From: Pseudomonas sp. RIT-PI-r
GTDB lineage: Bacteria > Pseudomonadota > Gammaproteobacteria > Pseudomonadales > Pseudomonadaceae
Direction: 5' to 3'
DNA: 64,000 nucleotides
Assembly: GCF_001297015.1 (NCBI RefSeq)
Contig: NZ_LIGE01000037.1
Coordinates: 1 to 64,000, forward strand
The notes under the pieces: generated by a model
What the model was told of the DNA's origin: nothing
The model's input: the letters and a program-made list of their open reading frames with translations, nothing else
Databases searched by the model: none
Position numbers and translations under genes: made by a program
Shown here: piece by piece, positions 43,447 through 52,807 of the stretch
How positions within the stretch are numbered: position 1 is the stretch's first letter
How the letters are laid out: every line of letters begins with the position of its first letter

Positions 43447-44870
43447 AACGACAGCACACCACTGTACAAGCCATACGCCGCCAGCCCCGCACCGATGACC
43501 ACGCAGGTGAAAATGCCTTTCTCGACATGGGTAAACAACGGCTCACCCTGTTCATGTTTAGCCTTGGCAAACAGGATCACCCCCGGCGCATAGAGCAACG
43601 CCGACAGCAGCAGATACTTCACCCCGCCGGCATACAACAACCACACCGCGTAACCGAGGGCAATGCCGCCGATCAGCAGATCCTTGGTGCGTTCGGCCGA
43701 GGCGTGTTCATAGGTTTCGCCGCGCCCGCTGAGCAGCACCGCATACGCCGCCGACCACAGGTACGGCACCAGAATCATCGACGACGCCAGGTAAATCAGG
43801 CTGGTGTAAGTGCCCGCCGAAAACAGCGTGATCAACAGGAAAATCTGGATCATCGCGTTGGTCAGCCACAGGGCGTTGACCGGCACATGGTTCTTGTTTT
43901 CCTTTTTCAGGAACGCCGGCATGGTTTTGTCCTTCGCCGTGGCGAAGAGAATTTCCGCGCAGAGCAATGCCCACGACAACAACGCACCGAGCAGTGAAAT
44001 CGCCAGACCGATGCTGATCAAAAGCGCGCCCCACGGCCCGACAATGTGTTCGAGTACCGCCGCCAGCGACGGGTTCTGCAAATTCGCCAGTTCCGGCTGG
44101 CTCATGATCCCCAACGACAACACATTGACCAGCACCAGCAGCGCCAGCACGCCGATAAAACCAATCACCGTGGCGCGACCGACGTCGCTGCGCTTTTCCG
44201 CCCGCGCCGAGTACACGCTGGCGCCTTCGATGCCGATGAACACGAACACCGTAACCAGCATCATGTTGCGCACCTGATCCATCACCCCGCCGAAATTCGG
44301 GTTGCTGGTGCCCCAGATATCGCGGGTAAAAATGTCAGCCTTGAAGGCGACGGCAGCGATGACGATGAACATGATCAGCGGCACCACTTTGGCCACCGTG
44401 GTCAGTTGATTGATCAGCGCCGCTTCCTTGATCCCGCGCATCACCAGAAAATGCACGGCCCACAGCAGCACCGACGCGCAGCCGATGGCGATTGGCGTAT
44501 TGCCTTGCCCGAACACCGGAAAGAAGTAACCGAGGGTGCTGAACAGCAGCACGAAATAGCCGACATTGCCCAGCCAGGCACTGATCCAGTAACCCCAGGC
44601 GGACGAGAAACCCATGTAGTCGCCAAACCCGGCCTTGGCGTAAGCGTAGACACCCGAGTCCAGCTCCGGCTTGCGGTTGGCCAGCGTCTGAAACACGAAC
44701 GCCAGGGTCAGCATGCCAATCGCAGTGATCCCCCATCCGATCAGAATCGCCCCGGCATCGGCGCGCGCCGCCATGTTCTGCGGCAGCGAAAAAATCCCTC
44801 CGCCAATCATCGAACCCACCACCAGGGCGATCAAGGCGCCTAATCGCAGCTTTTGCGTCGGTTGCGACAT
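43443..44870 (-). CDS. Second ArcD-type arginine/ornithine antiporter paralogue
   Basis: 475 residues from the ATG at 44870, with SD GGAAAC. APC superfamily, twelve helices, with LVVGSMIGGGIFSLPQNMA at the start and IEGASVYSARAEKRSDVG, as in ArcD. It has the same length as, and is clearly closely related to, the ArcD encoded divergently at 45308. It is not followed by arc genes but by the deleted alkA, overlapping by 4 bases. It probably exchanges a related basic amino acid or is expressed under another condition. Confidence 0.85.
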   Translation of the reverse strand: MSQPTQKLRLGALIALVVGSMIGGGIFSLPQNMAARADAGAILIGWGITAIGMLTLAFVFQTLANRKPELDSGVYAYAKAGFGDYMGFSSAWGYWISAWLGNVGYFVLLFSTLGYFFPVFGQGNTPIAIGCASVLLWAVHFLVMRGIKEAALINQLTTVAKVVPLIMFIVIAAVAFKADIFTRDIWGTSNPNFGGVMDQVRNMMLVTVFVFIGIEGASVYSARAEKRSDVGRATVIGFIGVLALLVLVNVLSLGIMSQPELANLQNPSLAAVLEHIVGPWGALLISIGLAISLLGALLSWALLCAEILFATAKDKTMPAFLKKENKNHVPVNALWLTNAMIQIFLLITLFSAGTYTSLIYLASSMILVPYLWSAAYAVLLSGRGETYEHASAERTKDLLIGGIALGYAVWLLYAGGVKYLLLSALLYAPGVILFAKAKHEQGEPLFTHVEKGIFTCVVIGAGLAAYGLYSGVLSL

Positions 44871-45307
44871 TTCAGTTTCCCTTTGAAGTGTGGTGAGCAT
44901 GCATTTGTAACAACTATTAACTAAACGGATAAAGGTAGATGACGTTTATCAGGTAACGCCAATTAACGCCTGTTTATATATAGCGGATGACGCTAACGCC
45001 TAGCACGCTCAGACAGTTTTGTGCGCTGATCCTGATAAATCAATTCTGTACTGAAAACAGAGGCTGAAAATTTGCCAAACGCTGAAAAAGAACTAGCGTG
45101 ATAATTCAAAAGTAATAATAGCCATTCCCAAAGATGTAGCCACAACGCCTCTAGGACGGGCCTTGCGGGCAGGATATTTATGCCTTCAGCCGAAGCCTAA
45201 GTCATTCATTAACAATGGAATGTGACCATGCACTGATCTAAGTCAGCTGTTTGAACAGACAACAGAACTACGCTGTGATCTCTTCTCTCCTGCAATGGAG
45301 TCATGCA
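44871..45307. other. Divergent arcD/arcD2 control region (437 bp)
   Basis: AT-rich, no credible ORF. Contains the candidate ANR box at 45233 near arcD, several TAACGCC repeats around 44954-45000 (AGGTAACGCCAATTAACGCC; GCTAACGCC), and stretches suited to promoters for both genes. Confidence 0.55.
45233..45246. promoter_or_regulatory. Candidate ANR/FNR box upstream of arcD
   Basis: CTGAT-CTAA-GTCAG matches TTGAT-N4-(A/G)TCAA except at the outermost bases. arcDABC is anaerobically induced by ANR in Pseudomonas. Confidence 0.5.
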
Positions 45308-46735
45308 ATGTCTGAAGCTCCCGGAAAACTACGACTCGGTGCACTGGTTGCGTTGGTAGTCGGTTCAATGATCGGTGGCGGGATATTCTCTTTGCCACAA
45401 AACATGGCCGCCAGCGCCGACGTCGGCGCGGTACTGATCGGTTGGGCCATCACCGCTGTCGGCATGCTCACCCTCGCTTTTGTCTTTCAAACCCTGGCCA
45501 ATCGAAAGCCTGACCTGGACGGCGGTGTCTACGCCTATGCCAAGGCCGGTTTTGGCGATTACATGGGTTTCTCGTCCGCCTGGGGTTACTGGATCAGTGC
45601 CTGGCTGGGCAACGTCGGTTACTTCGTTCTGCTGTTCAGTACCCTCGGCTACTTCTTCCCGATTTTCGGTGAGGGCAATACTGTCGCGGCCGTGATTGGC
45701 GCCTCGGTGCTGCTGTGGGCCGTGCACTTTCTGGTGCTGCGCGGGATCAAGGAAGCGGCGTTCATCAACCTGGTGACCACGGTCGCCAAGGTCGTGCCGC
45801 TGCTGCTGTTTGTGCTGATCGCGGTGTTCGCTTTCAAACTGGACATCTTCACCGCCGACATCTGGGGCATCAAAAATCCGGATCTGGGCAGTGTGATGAA
45901 CCAGGTGCGCAACATGATGCTGGTCACCGTCTGGGTGTTCATCGGCATCGAGGGCGCGAGCATCTTCTCGGCCCGCGCGGAAAAACGCTCGGACGTTGGT
46001 AAAGCCACCGTGATCGGTTTCATCACCGTGCTGCTGTTCCTGGTGCTGGTCAACGTGCTGTCGCTGGGCATCATGACTCAGCCGGAACTGGCGAAACTGC
46101 AGAACCCGTCGATGGCCGCCGTGCTTGAGCATGTGGTCGGTCACTGGGGCGCGGTGCTGATCAGTGTCGGTCTGATCATCTCGTTGTTGGGTGCGCTGCT
46201 GTCGTGGGTGCTGCTGTGTGCGGAGATCATGTTCGCCGCCGCCAAAGACCACACCATGCCGGAGTTTCTGCGCAAGGAAAACGCCAACCACGTACCGGTC
46301 AACGCCCTGTGGCTGACCAACGCGATGGTGCAGATTTTCCTGATCATCACGCTGTTCTCGGCCAGTACTTACCTGTCGCTGATCTACCTCGCCACCTCGA
46401 TGATTCTGGTGCCGTACCTGTGGTCGGCGGCCTACGCCCTGCTGCTGGCGGTGCGCGGCGAAAGCTACGAAGGCTTTGCGGCCGAACGGCGCAAGGATCT
46501 GATTATCGGCGGCATCGCGCTGATCTACGCGGTGTGGCTGCTGTATGCCGGCGGGGTCAAGTATCTGCTGCTCTCGGCCCTGCTCTACGCACCTGGCGCG
46601 ATCCTGTTCGCCAAAGCCAAGCTGGAACTCAAACAACCGATTTTCACTAACGTCGAGAAGCTGATTTTCGCCGCAGTGGTCGTGGGCGCCCTGGTGGCTG
46701 CCTACGGTCTCTACGACGGCTTCCTGACTCTGTAA
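45308..46735 (+). CDS. arcD: Arginine/ornithine antiporter ArcD
   Basis: 475 residues from the ATG at 45308 (TGGAGTC before). APC superfamily with about twelve helices; starts LRLGALVALVVGSMIGGGIFSLPQNMAA. Exchanges external arginine for ornithine without net energy cost, feeding the deiminase pathway. Followed after 33 bases by arcA. The ANR-like box upstream fits anaerobic control. Confidence 0.95.
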   Translation: MSEAPGKLRLGALVALVVGSMIGGGIFSLPQNMAASADVGAVLIGWAITAVGMLTLAFVFQTLANRKPDLDGGVYAYAKAGFGDYMGFSSAWGYWISAWLGNVGYFVLLFSTLGYFFPIFGEGNTVAAVIGASVLLWAVHFLVLRGIKEAAFINLVTTVAKVVPLLLFVLIAVFAFKLDIFTADIWGIKNPDLGSVMNQVRNMMLVTVWVFIGIEGASIFSARAEKRSDVGKATVIGFITVLLFLVLVNVLSLGIMTQPELAKLQNPSMAAVLEHVVGHWGAVLISVGLIISLLGALLSWVLLCAEIMFAAAKDHTMPEFLRKENANHVPVNALWLTNAMVQIFLIITLFSASTYLSLIYLATSMILVPYLWSAAYALLLAVRGESYEGFAAERRKDLIIGGIALIYAVWLLYAGGVKYLLLSALLYAPGAILFAKAKLELKQPIFTNVEKLIFAAVVVGALVAAYGLYDGFLTL

Positions 46736-46768
46736 TCCCTGATTGATTTGTTATCTGGAGGATCTGAA

Positions 46769-48025
46769 ATGACCACGGAAAAAGTTAAGTACGGCGTACA
46801 TTCCGAAGCCGGCAAACTGCGCAAAGTCATGGTGTGCTCCCCAGGTCTGGCCCATCAGCGGCTGACCCCGAACAACTGCGACGAGCTGCTGTTCGATGAC
46901 GTGCTCTGGGTGGCCCAGGCCAAGCGCGACCACTTCGACTTCGTCACCAAGATGCGCGAGCGCGGCATCGATGTGCTGGAAATGCACAACCTGCTGACCG
47001 ACATCGTCGCCATCCCTGAGGCGCTGGACTGGATTCTCGAGCGCAAGGTCACCGCCGACTCGGTGGGCCTGGGCCTGATCAACGAAGTCAAATCCTGGCT
47101 GAAAAGCCTTGAGCCACGGCACATCGCCGAATTCCTGATTGGCGGCGTCTCCGCCGATGATCTGCCGGACAGCTTCGGTGGCAAGACCATCCAGATGTTC
47201 CGCGACTTCCTCGGCCACTCCAGCTTCATTCTGCCGCCGCTGCCGAACACTCAGTTCACCCGTGACACCACCTGCTGGATCTACGGTGGCGTGACGCTGA
47301 ACCCGATGTACTGGCCAGCGCGTCGTCAGGAAACTCTGCTGACCACCGCTATCTACAAATTCCACCCGCAGTTCACCAACGCCGAATTTGAAATCTGGTA
47401 CGGCGACCCGGACAAGGATCACGGCAGCTCCACCCTTGAGGGCGGCGACGTCATGCCAATCGGCAACGGCGTGGTGTTGATCGGCATGGGCGAACGCTCA
47501 TCGCGTCAGGCCATCGGCCAACTGGCGTTGAACCTGTTCAAGAACAAAGCCGTGGAAAAAGTCATCGTTGCCGGCCTGCCGAAATCCCGCGCGGCGATGC
47601 ACCTCGACACCGTGTTCAGCTTCTGCGACCGCGACCTGGTGACGATTTTCCCGGAAGTGGTCAACCAGATCGTCGCCTTCACCCTGCGCCCTGACGAAAG
47701 CAAACAGGGCGGCATCGACATCCGCCGCGAAGAAGGCACCTTCCTCGACACCGTGGCCAAAGCCCTCAACCTGCCGAAACTGCGAGTGGTGGAAACCGGC
47801 GGCAACAGCTTCGCCGCCGAACGCGAGCAATGGGACGACGGCAACAACGTGGTGGCCGTGGAACCGGGTGTGGTCATCGGCTACGACCGCAACACCTACA
47901 CCAACACCCTGCTGCGCAAAGCAGGAGTGGAAGTCATCACCATTAGCGCCGGTGAACTGGGCCGAGGCCGTGGCGGTGGCCACTGCATGACCTGCCCGAT
48001 CATCCGCGACCCTATCGATTACTAA
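46769..48025 (+). CDS. arcA: Arginine deiminase
   Basis: 418 residues from the ATG at 46769, SD CTGGAGG. Converts arginine to citrulline and ammonia. Catalytic Cys in GGGHCMTCPI near the C-terminus, His in HLDTVFSFCDRD and Asp/Glu in LEGGDVMPIG and NTQFTRDTTCWIYGG, all as in the family. Confidence 0.97.
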   Translation: MTTEKVKYGVHSEAGKLRKVMVCSPGLAHQRLTPNNCDELLFDDVLWVAQAKRDHFDFVTKMRERGIDVLEMHNLLTDIVAIPEALDWILERKVTADSVGLGLINEVKSWLKSLEPRHIAEFLIGGVSADDLPDSFGGKTIQMFRDFLGHSSFILPPLPNTQFTRDTTCWIYGGVTLNPMYWPARRQETLLTTAIYKFHPQFTNAEFEIWYGDPDKDHGSSTLEGGDVMPIGNGVVLIGMGERSSRQAIGQLALNLFKNKAVEKVIVAGLPKSRAAMHLDTVFSFCDRDLVTIFPEVVNQIVAFTLRPDESKQGGIDIRREEGTFLDTVAKALNLPKLRVVETGGNSFAAEREQWDDGNNVVAVEPGVVIGYDRNTYTNTLLRKAGVEVITISAGELGRGRGGGHCMTCPIIRDPIDY

Positions 48026-48034
48026 ACCTCTGAG

Positions 48035-48066
48035 CCCTGGCCGGCACTTACAACGTGCGGCCAGGG
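48035..48066 (+). other. Intercistronic stem-loop between arcA and arcB
   Basis: CCCTGGCCGGCAC, loop TTACAAC, GTGCGGCCAGGG: a stable hairpin with one bulge and no T-run, so not a terminator. Likely an mRNA processing or stability element, consistent with segmental arc mRNAs known in P. aeruginosa. Confidence 0.65.
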
Positions 48067-48094
48067 GGATAACCGACACCGAAGGAGATCCATC

Positions 48095-49105
48095 ATGGCT
48101 TTTAACATTCACAACCGTAACCTGCTCAGCCTGGAACACCACACCCCACGTGAGCTGCGTTACCTGCTCGACCTGTCCCGCGACCTCAAACGCGCCAAAT
48201 ACACTGGCACCGAGCAGCAACACCTGAAGGGCAACAACATCGCCCTGATCTTCGAAAAAACCTCGACCCGCACCCGTTGCGCGTTCGAAGTGGCGGCGTA
48301 TGACCAAGGCGCCAACGTCACCTACATCGACCCGAACTCGTCGCAGATCGGCCACAAAGAAAGCATGAAAGACACCGCCCGCGTGCTCGGTCGCATGTAC
48401 GACGCTATCGAGTACCGTGGCTTCAAACAGGAAATTGTCGAAGAGCTGGCCAAGTTCGCCGGCGTACCAGTGTTCAACGGTCTGACCGATGAATATCACC
48501 CGACGCAAATGATCGCCGACGTGCTGACCATGCGTGAACACGCCGACAAGCCGATCCATGAAATCAGCTACGCCTACCTCGGCGATGCGCGCAACAACAT
48601 GGGCAACTCGTTGCTGCTGGTCGGCGCCAAACTCGGCATGGACGTGCGCATCTGCGCGCCGAAAGCGCTGTGGCCACTGGATGATCTGGTCGAGCGTTGC
48701 CACAAATATGCCGAAGAAAGCGGCGCACGCATCACCCTGACCGAAGACCCGAAAGCGGCGGTCAAAGGCGTCGACTTCATCCACACCGACGTTTGGGTGT
48801 CGATGGGCGAGCCGGTTGAAGCGTGGGCCGAGCGTATCCAGCAACTGCTGCCGTACCAGGTCAACGCCGAGCTGATGAAAGCCTCCGGCAACCCGCGCAC
48901 CAAGTTCATGCACTGCCTGCCGGCGTTCCACAACAGCGATACCAAAGTCGGCAAGCAAATCGCCGAACAGTATCCGCACCTGAAAAACGGCATCGAAGTG
49001 ACCGACGACGTGTTCGAGTCCCCAGCCTGCATCGCCTTCGAGCAAGCGGAAAACCGCATGCACACGATCAAGGCGATTCTGGTCTCGACCCTGGCTGATC
49101 TGTAA
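48095..49105 (+). CDS. arcB: Catabolic ornithine carbamoyltransferase
   Basis: 336 residues, SD AAGGAG. Phosphorolysis of citrulline to ornithine and carbamoyl phosphate. Carbamoyl-phosphate motif KTSTRTRCAFE (around 54-64), ornithine-binding HCLPAFH and a long insertion typical of catabolic OTCases. Part of arcDABC. Confidence 0.96.
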   Translation: MAFNIHNRNLLSLEHHTPRELRYLLDLSRDLKRAKYTGTEQQHLKGNNIALIFEKTSTRTRCAFEVAAYDQGANVTYIDPNSSQIGHKESMKDTARVLGRMYDAIEYRGFKQEIVEELAKFAGVPVFNGLTDEYHPTQMIADVLTMREHADKPIHEISYAYLGDARNNMGNSLLLVGAKLGMDVRICAPKALWPLDDLVERCHKYAEESGARITLTEDPKAAVKGVDFIHTDVWVSMGEPVEAWAERIQQLLPYQVNAELMKASGNPRTKFMHCLPAFHNSDTKVGKQIAEQYPHLKNGIEVTDDVFESPACIAFEQAENRMHTIKAILVSTLADL

Positions 49106-49120
49106 CCACTGCTTATCCAT

Positions 49121-49225
49121 GATCGTTCCCACGCTCCCGCGTGGGAATGCATCCCGTGACGCTCTGCGTCACAGCGGACGCGGAGCGTCCGTGGCGGCAT
49201 TCCCACGCAGAGCGTGGGAACGATC
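49121..49225. repeat. Long palindromic repeat, type E, inside arc operon
   Basis: Second copy of the 110-base palindrome at 5229, with small changes. Lies between arcB and arcC and could fold into a long stem in the mRNA. Confidence 0.9.
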
Positions 49226-49246
49226 ACTACGAAAAGGACATGCACC

Positions 49247-50176
49247 ATGCGTATCGTCGTAGCTCTGGGCGGTAACGCCCTGCTCCGCCGTGGTGAACCG
49301 ATGACCGCTGACAATCAGCGCGCCAACATCCGCATCGCCACCGAGCAAATCGCCAAGATCCATCCCGGCAACCAACTGGTCATCGCCCACGGCAATGGCC
49401 CGCAAGTCGGCCTGCTGTCGCTGCAAGCGGCGGCCTACACGTCCGTCACCCCTTACCCGCTGGACGTGCTCGGTGCCGAAACCGAAGGCATGATCGGTTA
49501 CATCATCGAACAGGAATTGGGCAACCTGCTCGACTTCGAAGTGCCGTTCGCCACCCTGCTCACTCAGGTCGAAGTAGACGCCAAAGATCCGGCCTTCCAA
49601 AACCCGACCAAACCCATCGGCCCGGTCTACGACAAGGCCGAAGCAGAAAAACTCGCCGCTGAAAAAGGCTGGGCGATTGCCCCGGACGGCGACAAGTTCC
49701 GCCGCGTGGTCGCCAGCCCACGACCAAAACGCATCTTCGAAATCCGCCCGATCAAGTGGCTGCTGGACAAGGGCAGCATCGTGATTTGCGCCGGTGGCGG
49801 CGGGATTCCGACCATGTACGACGAGAACCGTAATCTCAAGGGTATCGAGGCGGTGATCGACAAGGACCTGTGCTCGTCGCTGCTCGCCGAGCAACTGGAA
49901 GCCGACCTGCTGGTGATCGCCACGGACGTCAACGCGGCGTTCATCGATTACGGCAAACCGACGCAGAAAGCCATTGCCGAAGCGCACCCGGATGAACTCG
50001 AACGCCTCGGCTTCGCCGCCGGTTCCATGGGGCCGAAGGTGCAGGCCGCCTGCGAATTCGCCCGCCATACTGGCAAGGTTGCGGTGATCGGTTCGCTGGC
50101 GGACATTGAAGCCATCGTCCAGGGCACTGCCGGTACGCGTGTGACCACCGCGAAGCCGGGCATCACTTACCGATAA
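49247..50176 (+). CDS. arcC: Carbamate kinase
   Basis: 309 residues from the ATG at 49247 (AAAAGGACATGCACC). Makes ATP from carbamoyl phosphate and ADP. N-terminal VALGGNALLRRG, HGNGPQVGLL and GGGGIPTMYDENRNLKGIEAVIDKD are the family motifs. Last known enzyme of the arc operon. Confidence 0.96.
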   Translation: MRIVVALGGNALLRRGEPMTADNQRANIRIATEQIAKIHPGNQLVIAHGNGPQVGLLSLQAAAYTSVTPYPLDVLGAETEGMIGYIIEQELGNLLDFEVPFATLLTQVEVDAKDPAFQNPTKPIGPVYDKAEAEKLAAEKGWAIAPDGDKFRRVVASPRPKRIFEIRPIKWLLDKGSIVICAGGGGIPTMYDENRNLKGIEAVIDKDLCSSLLAEQLEADLLVIATDVNAAFIDYGKPTQKAIAEAHPDELERLGFAAGSMGPKVQAACEFARHTGKVAVIGSLADIEAIVQGTAGTRVTTAKPGITYR

Positions 50177-50189
50177 TTAGAAACTCCGG

Positions 50190-50214
50190 GGGCAGACCGA
50201 GGGTCTGCCCTTCT
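50190..50214 (+). other. Hairpin after arcC (weak terminator/attenuator)
   Basis: GGGCAGACC-GAG-GGTCTGCCC followed by TTCT. Without a real T-run it may only reduce reading into the next gene. Confidence 0.6.
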
Positions 50215-50238
50215 CCCATGCCTTGAAAGGAGAAAACC

Positions 50239-50601
50239 ATGGCCCAGTTTGAACCCGGTCATTTGCACATCGAGCGACATGCGTTGACCGACGATGACGT
50301 CAATTACAACGTGCATCTCGACTATGAAGTGTTCACCGATCCGCAGAAAGGCAAAGGGATACAGTTCACGCTGCATGGCAGCATGCAGGGCAAGGACATG
50401 AAGGAAGTGTTTTTCCTGCCCAAGGAAGAGGCTTACAACTTCGCCCGCGACGTGACCCGCATCGCCGAGAAGTACGGGATTCCCAAGGCTCACAGCCAGA
50501 TCGGTTCGGTGCACAAGCATTACGATTTGATGTTTGAAGACATTCGGCAGAAGTTGAATATGCAATCCGGGGATCCGGTCAATCCCGAGCATTTCGAGTA
50601 A
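50239..50601 (+). CDS. Small conserved protein after arcC (probably DUF5064)
   Basis: 120 residues: MAQFEPGHLHIERHALTDDDVNYNVHLDYEVFTDPQKGKGIQFTLHGSM... with good SD AAAGGAG. Soluble, no signal; looks like a Pseudomonas-restricted family (I believe DUF5064). Its place after arcC, behind a weak hairpin, suggests coexpression with arginine fermentation. Function unknown. Confidence 0.78.
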   Translation: MAQFEPGHLHIERHALTDDDVNYNVHLDYEVFTDPQKGKGIQFTLHGSMQGKDMKEVFFLPKEEAYNFARDVTRIAEKYGIPKAHSQIGSVHKHYDLMFEDIRQKLNMQSGDPVNPEHFE

Positions 50602-50611
50602 ACCGCAAAAG

Positions 50612-50789
50612 CCCCTCACCCTAGCCCTCTCCCGGAGGGAGAGGGGACTGATCGGGGGATGCTTCAGAGTTACGCCGACTTGATCCTGCATCACTGAATC
50701 CATAATCGCCTCGATTTTTCAGGTCGACGTGTAGCGCCAGACACCTCGCTCGGCCCCCTCTCCCTCCGGGAGAGGGCTGGGGTGAGGGT
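50612..50789. repeat. Type D repeat
   Basis: Outer arms CCCTCACCCTAGCCCTCTCC and GGAGAGGGCTGGGGTGAGGG with the internal GATTAT-like core (here ATAATCG on this strand). It is inverted relative to the copies at 17934 and 26619. Confidence 0.88.
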
Positions 50790-50863
50790 GCTTTTGCTTT
50801 CACCTCTCTCCAAGCCCAAGGCATACTTGCCACCCTCCGCTCTGCAGATCACTGAATCGCCCC

Positions 50864-52372
50864 ATGCGTATCCACGTCAGCTTCATCGACCGCGTCGGCA
50901 TCACCCAGGAAGTCCTGGCTATCCTCGGTGGGCGCAACCTCAATCTGGATGCGGTGGAGATGATCCCGCCGAACGTCTACATCGACGCGCCGACCCTGAG
51001 CCCGCAAGTGCTCGAAGAACTGAAAGATGCCCTGTTCCGTGTGCTCGGCGTTGTAGCAGTGACGGTGGTCGACATCCTCCCCGGCCAGCGTCGGCACTTG
51101 CAGCTCGACGCGTTACTGGCGGCGATGACCGACCCGGTGTTGGCCCTCGACAGCGCCGGCAAAGTGTTGCTGGCCAACCCGGCGTTGATCGCGCTTTACG
51201 GTCGCGAGCCGGCGGGTGAAAGCGTCGCTGAACTGTTCAACGATCCGGCCCTGCTCGACACCTTGCTCGAACACGGCTTCCGTTTGCCGCTGCGCGAAAT
51301 CACCGTCAACGGTCAGACCTTGTTGCTCGACGCCACGCCGATCACCGACGCTGGCGCGCTATTGACCTTGTATCAACCGAACCGCATCGGCGAACAACTC
51401 TCGGCACTGCACCACGACCATGCCGAAGGCTTCGATGCACTGCTTGGCGAATCCCCGGCGATCCGCACCCTCAAGGCCCGCGCGCAGCGTGTAGCAGCCC
51501 TCGATGCACCGCTGCTGATTCAAGGCGAAACCGGCACCGGTAAAGAACTGGTTGCCCGTGCCTGCCACGCGATCAGCACTCGGCACAGTGCACCGTTTCT
51601 CGCCCTGAACTGCGCCGCGCTGCCGGAGAACCTCGCCGAAAGCGAACTGTTCGGCTACGCCCCCGGCGCCTTCACGGGAGCAGCGCGCGGCGGCAAACCG
51701 GGGCTGATGGAACTGGCCAACCAGGGCACGGTGTTTCTCGATGAGATCGGCGAGATGTCGCCGTATTTGCAGGCCAAGTTGCTGCGTTTCTTGAACGACG
51801 GCAGCTTCCGCCGCGTCGGCGGTGATCGCGAAGTGAAGGTCAACGTGCGCATCCTCAGCGCGACCCACCGCGATCTGGAAAAAATGGTCAGCGAAGGCTT
51901 GTTCCGCGAAGACCTGTTCTATCGCCTCAACGTGCTCAACGTTGAAGTTCCGCCACTGCGTGAACGCGGGCAGGACATTCTGCTGTTGGCACGCTATTTC
52001 ATGCAGCAGGCTTGCGCGCAGATTCAGCGCCCGGTCTGCCGCCTCGCACCGGGGACTTATCCGGCGCTGCTCGGCAACCGCTGGCCGGGCAACGTACGGC
52101 AATTGCAGAACGTGATCTTCCGCGCGGCGGCGATTTGCGAGAGCAGTCTGGTCGATATCGGCGATCTCGATATTGCCGGCACCTCCGTCGCACGGCAGAC
52201 CGACAGCGACGTCGACAGCCTCGAACAAGCGGTCGAAGCCTTCGAGCGATCGCTGCTGGAAAAACTCTACGTCAGCTACCCCTCGACCCGCCAACTGGCC
52301 AGCCGCCTGCAGACTTCGCACACCGCGATCGCCCATCGCCTGCGCAAGTACGGCATTCCCAACAAACCCTGA
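50864..52372 (+). CDS. gcsR: GcsR, TyrR-like sigma-54-dependent activator
   Basis: 502 residues. N-terminal ACT-like ligand domain (MRIHVSFIDRVGITQEVLAILGGRNLN), PAS domain (LLAAMTDPVLALDSAGKVLLANPALIALYGREP), AAA+ core with Walker A GETGTGKE, the sigma-54 contact loop GAFTGA and DEIGEM, and a TyrR-type HTH (STRQLASRLQTSHTAIAHRLRKYGI). Unlike E. coli TyrR the GAFTGA motif is intact. It lies upstream of the gcv operon, as GcsR (PA2449) in P. aeruginosa, which responds to glycine. Confidence 0.9.
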   Translation: MRIHVSFIDRVGITQEVLAILGGRNLNLDAVEMIPPNVYIDAPTLSPQVLEELKDALFRVLGVVAVTVVDILPGQRRHLQLDALLAAMTDPVLALDSAGKVLLANPALIALYGREPAGESVAELFNDPALLDTLLEHGFRLPLREITVNGQTLLLDATPITDAGALLTLYQPNRIGEQLSALHHDHAEGFDALLGESPAIRTLKARAQRVAALDAPLLIQGETGTGKELVARACHAISTRHSAPFLALNCAALPENLAESELFGYAPGAFTGAARGGKPGLMELANQGTVFLDEIGEMSPYLQAKLLRFLNDGSFRRVGGDREVKVNVRILSATHRDLEKMVSEGLFREDLFYRLNVLNVEVPPLRERGQDILLLARYFMQQACAQIQRPVCRLAPGTYPALLGNRWPGNVRQLQNVIFRAAAICESSLVDIGDLDIAGTSVARQTDSDVDSLEQAVEAFERSLLEKLYVSYPSTRQLASRLQTSHTAIAHRLRKYGIPNKP

Positions 52373-52389
52373 ACACACCGCAAATCCCC

Positions 52390-52480
52390 TGTAGGAGTGA
52401 GCCTGCTCGCGATAGCGGTCTGACATTCAACATTTGCGACGTCTGACACACCGCTATCGCGAGCAGGCTCACTCCTACAT
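52390..52480. repeat. REP pair, type A
   Basis: Directly after gcsR, before the gcvH control region. Confidence 0.9.
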
Positions 52481-52524
52481 TTATTTGTGGCGGATTCAAA
52501 ATCTGCTCGAAAACGACCTCCACC

Positions 52525-52642
52525 TGTACTGAAAGCGCTACAGCGGAACGATACCGCTACACCCTCCTCCGGTCACCGCTGTGCAAGGCTTTGATCCCGT
52601 TCAGCTTTTATCCTCGCTCCATGCTGTAGCGATTTCGCTACA
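52525..52642. promoter_or_regulatory. Three tandem GcsR-type binding sites
   Basis: 18-mers TGTACTGAAAGCGCTACA (52525-52542), CGGAACGATACCGCTACA (52544-52561) and the perfect palindrome TGTAGCGATTTCGCTACA (52625-52642). The first two are 19 bases apart, the third 81 bases further. They lie 65-180 bases upstream of the sigma-54 promoter, a normal enhancer position. Confidence 0.75.
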
Positions 52643-52705
52643 GAGATGCCTGCCTTCTCGACTTCATAAATATCCAAGCTATTGATTTATAAAGATAAAT
52701 TAACC

Positions 52706-52723
52706 TTGGCCGCGTTCTTGCTA
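52706..52723 (+). promoter_or_regulatory. Sigma-54 promoter of the gcv operon
   Basis: TTGGCCGCGTTCTTGCT: -24 GG and -12 GC separated by ten bases, as required. Expected transcript start near 52733, giving a leader of about 75 bases before gcvH. Confidence 0.75.
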
Positions 52724-52807
52724 ATCAACCCCTCATAAAAGAAGGGCTTCCCTGCCCAAGCCTTCCACCGCGTCCACCAGACGAGTCTGGCCCCCTGAGG
52801 AGTTTCC

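Noticed and set aside
45058..45072. CTGATAAATCAA as a second ANR box
   Set aside because: Half-sites are separated by two rather than four bases.
47498..49132. 544-codon minus-strand ORF across arcA and arcB
   Set aside because: Spans two well-supported genes and the spacer on the other strand; no domain.
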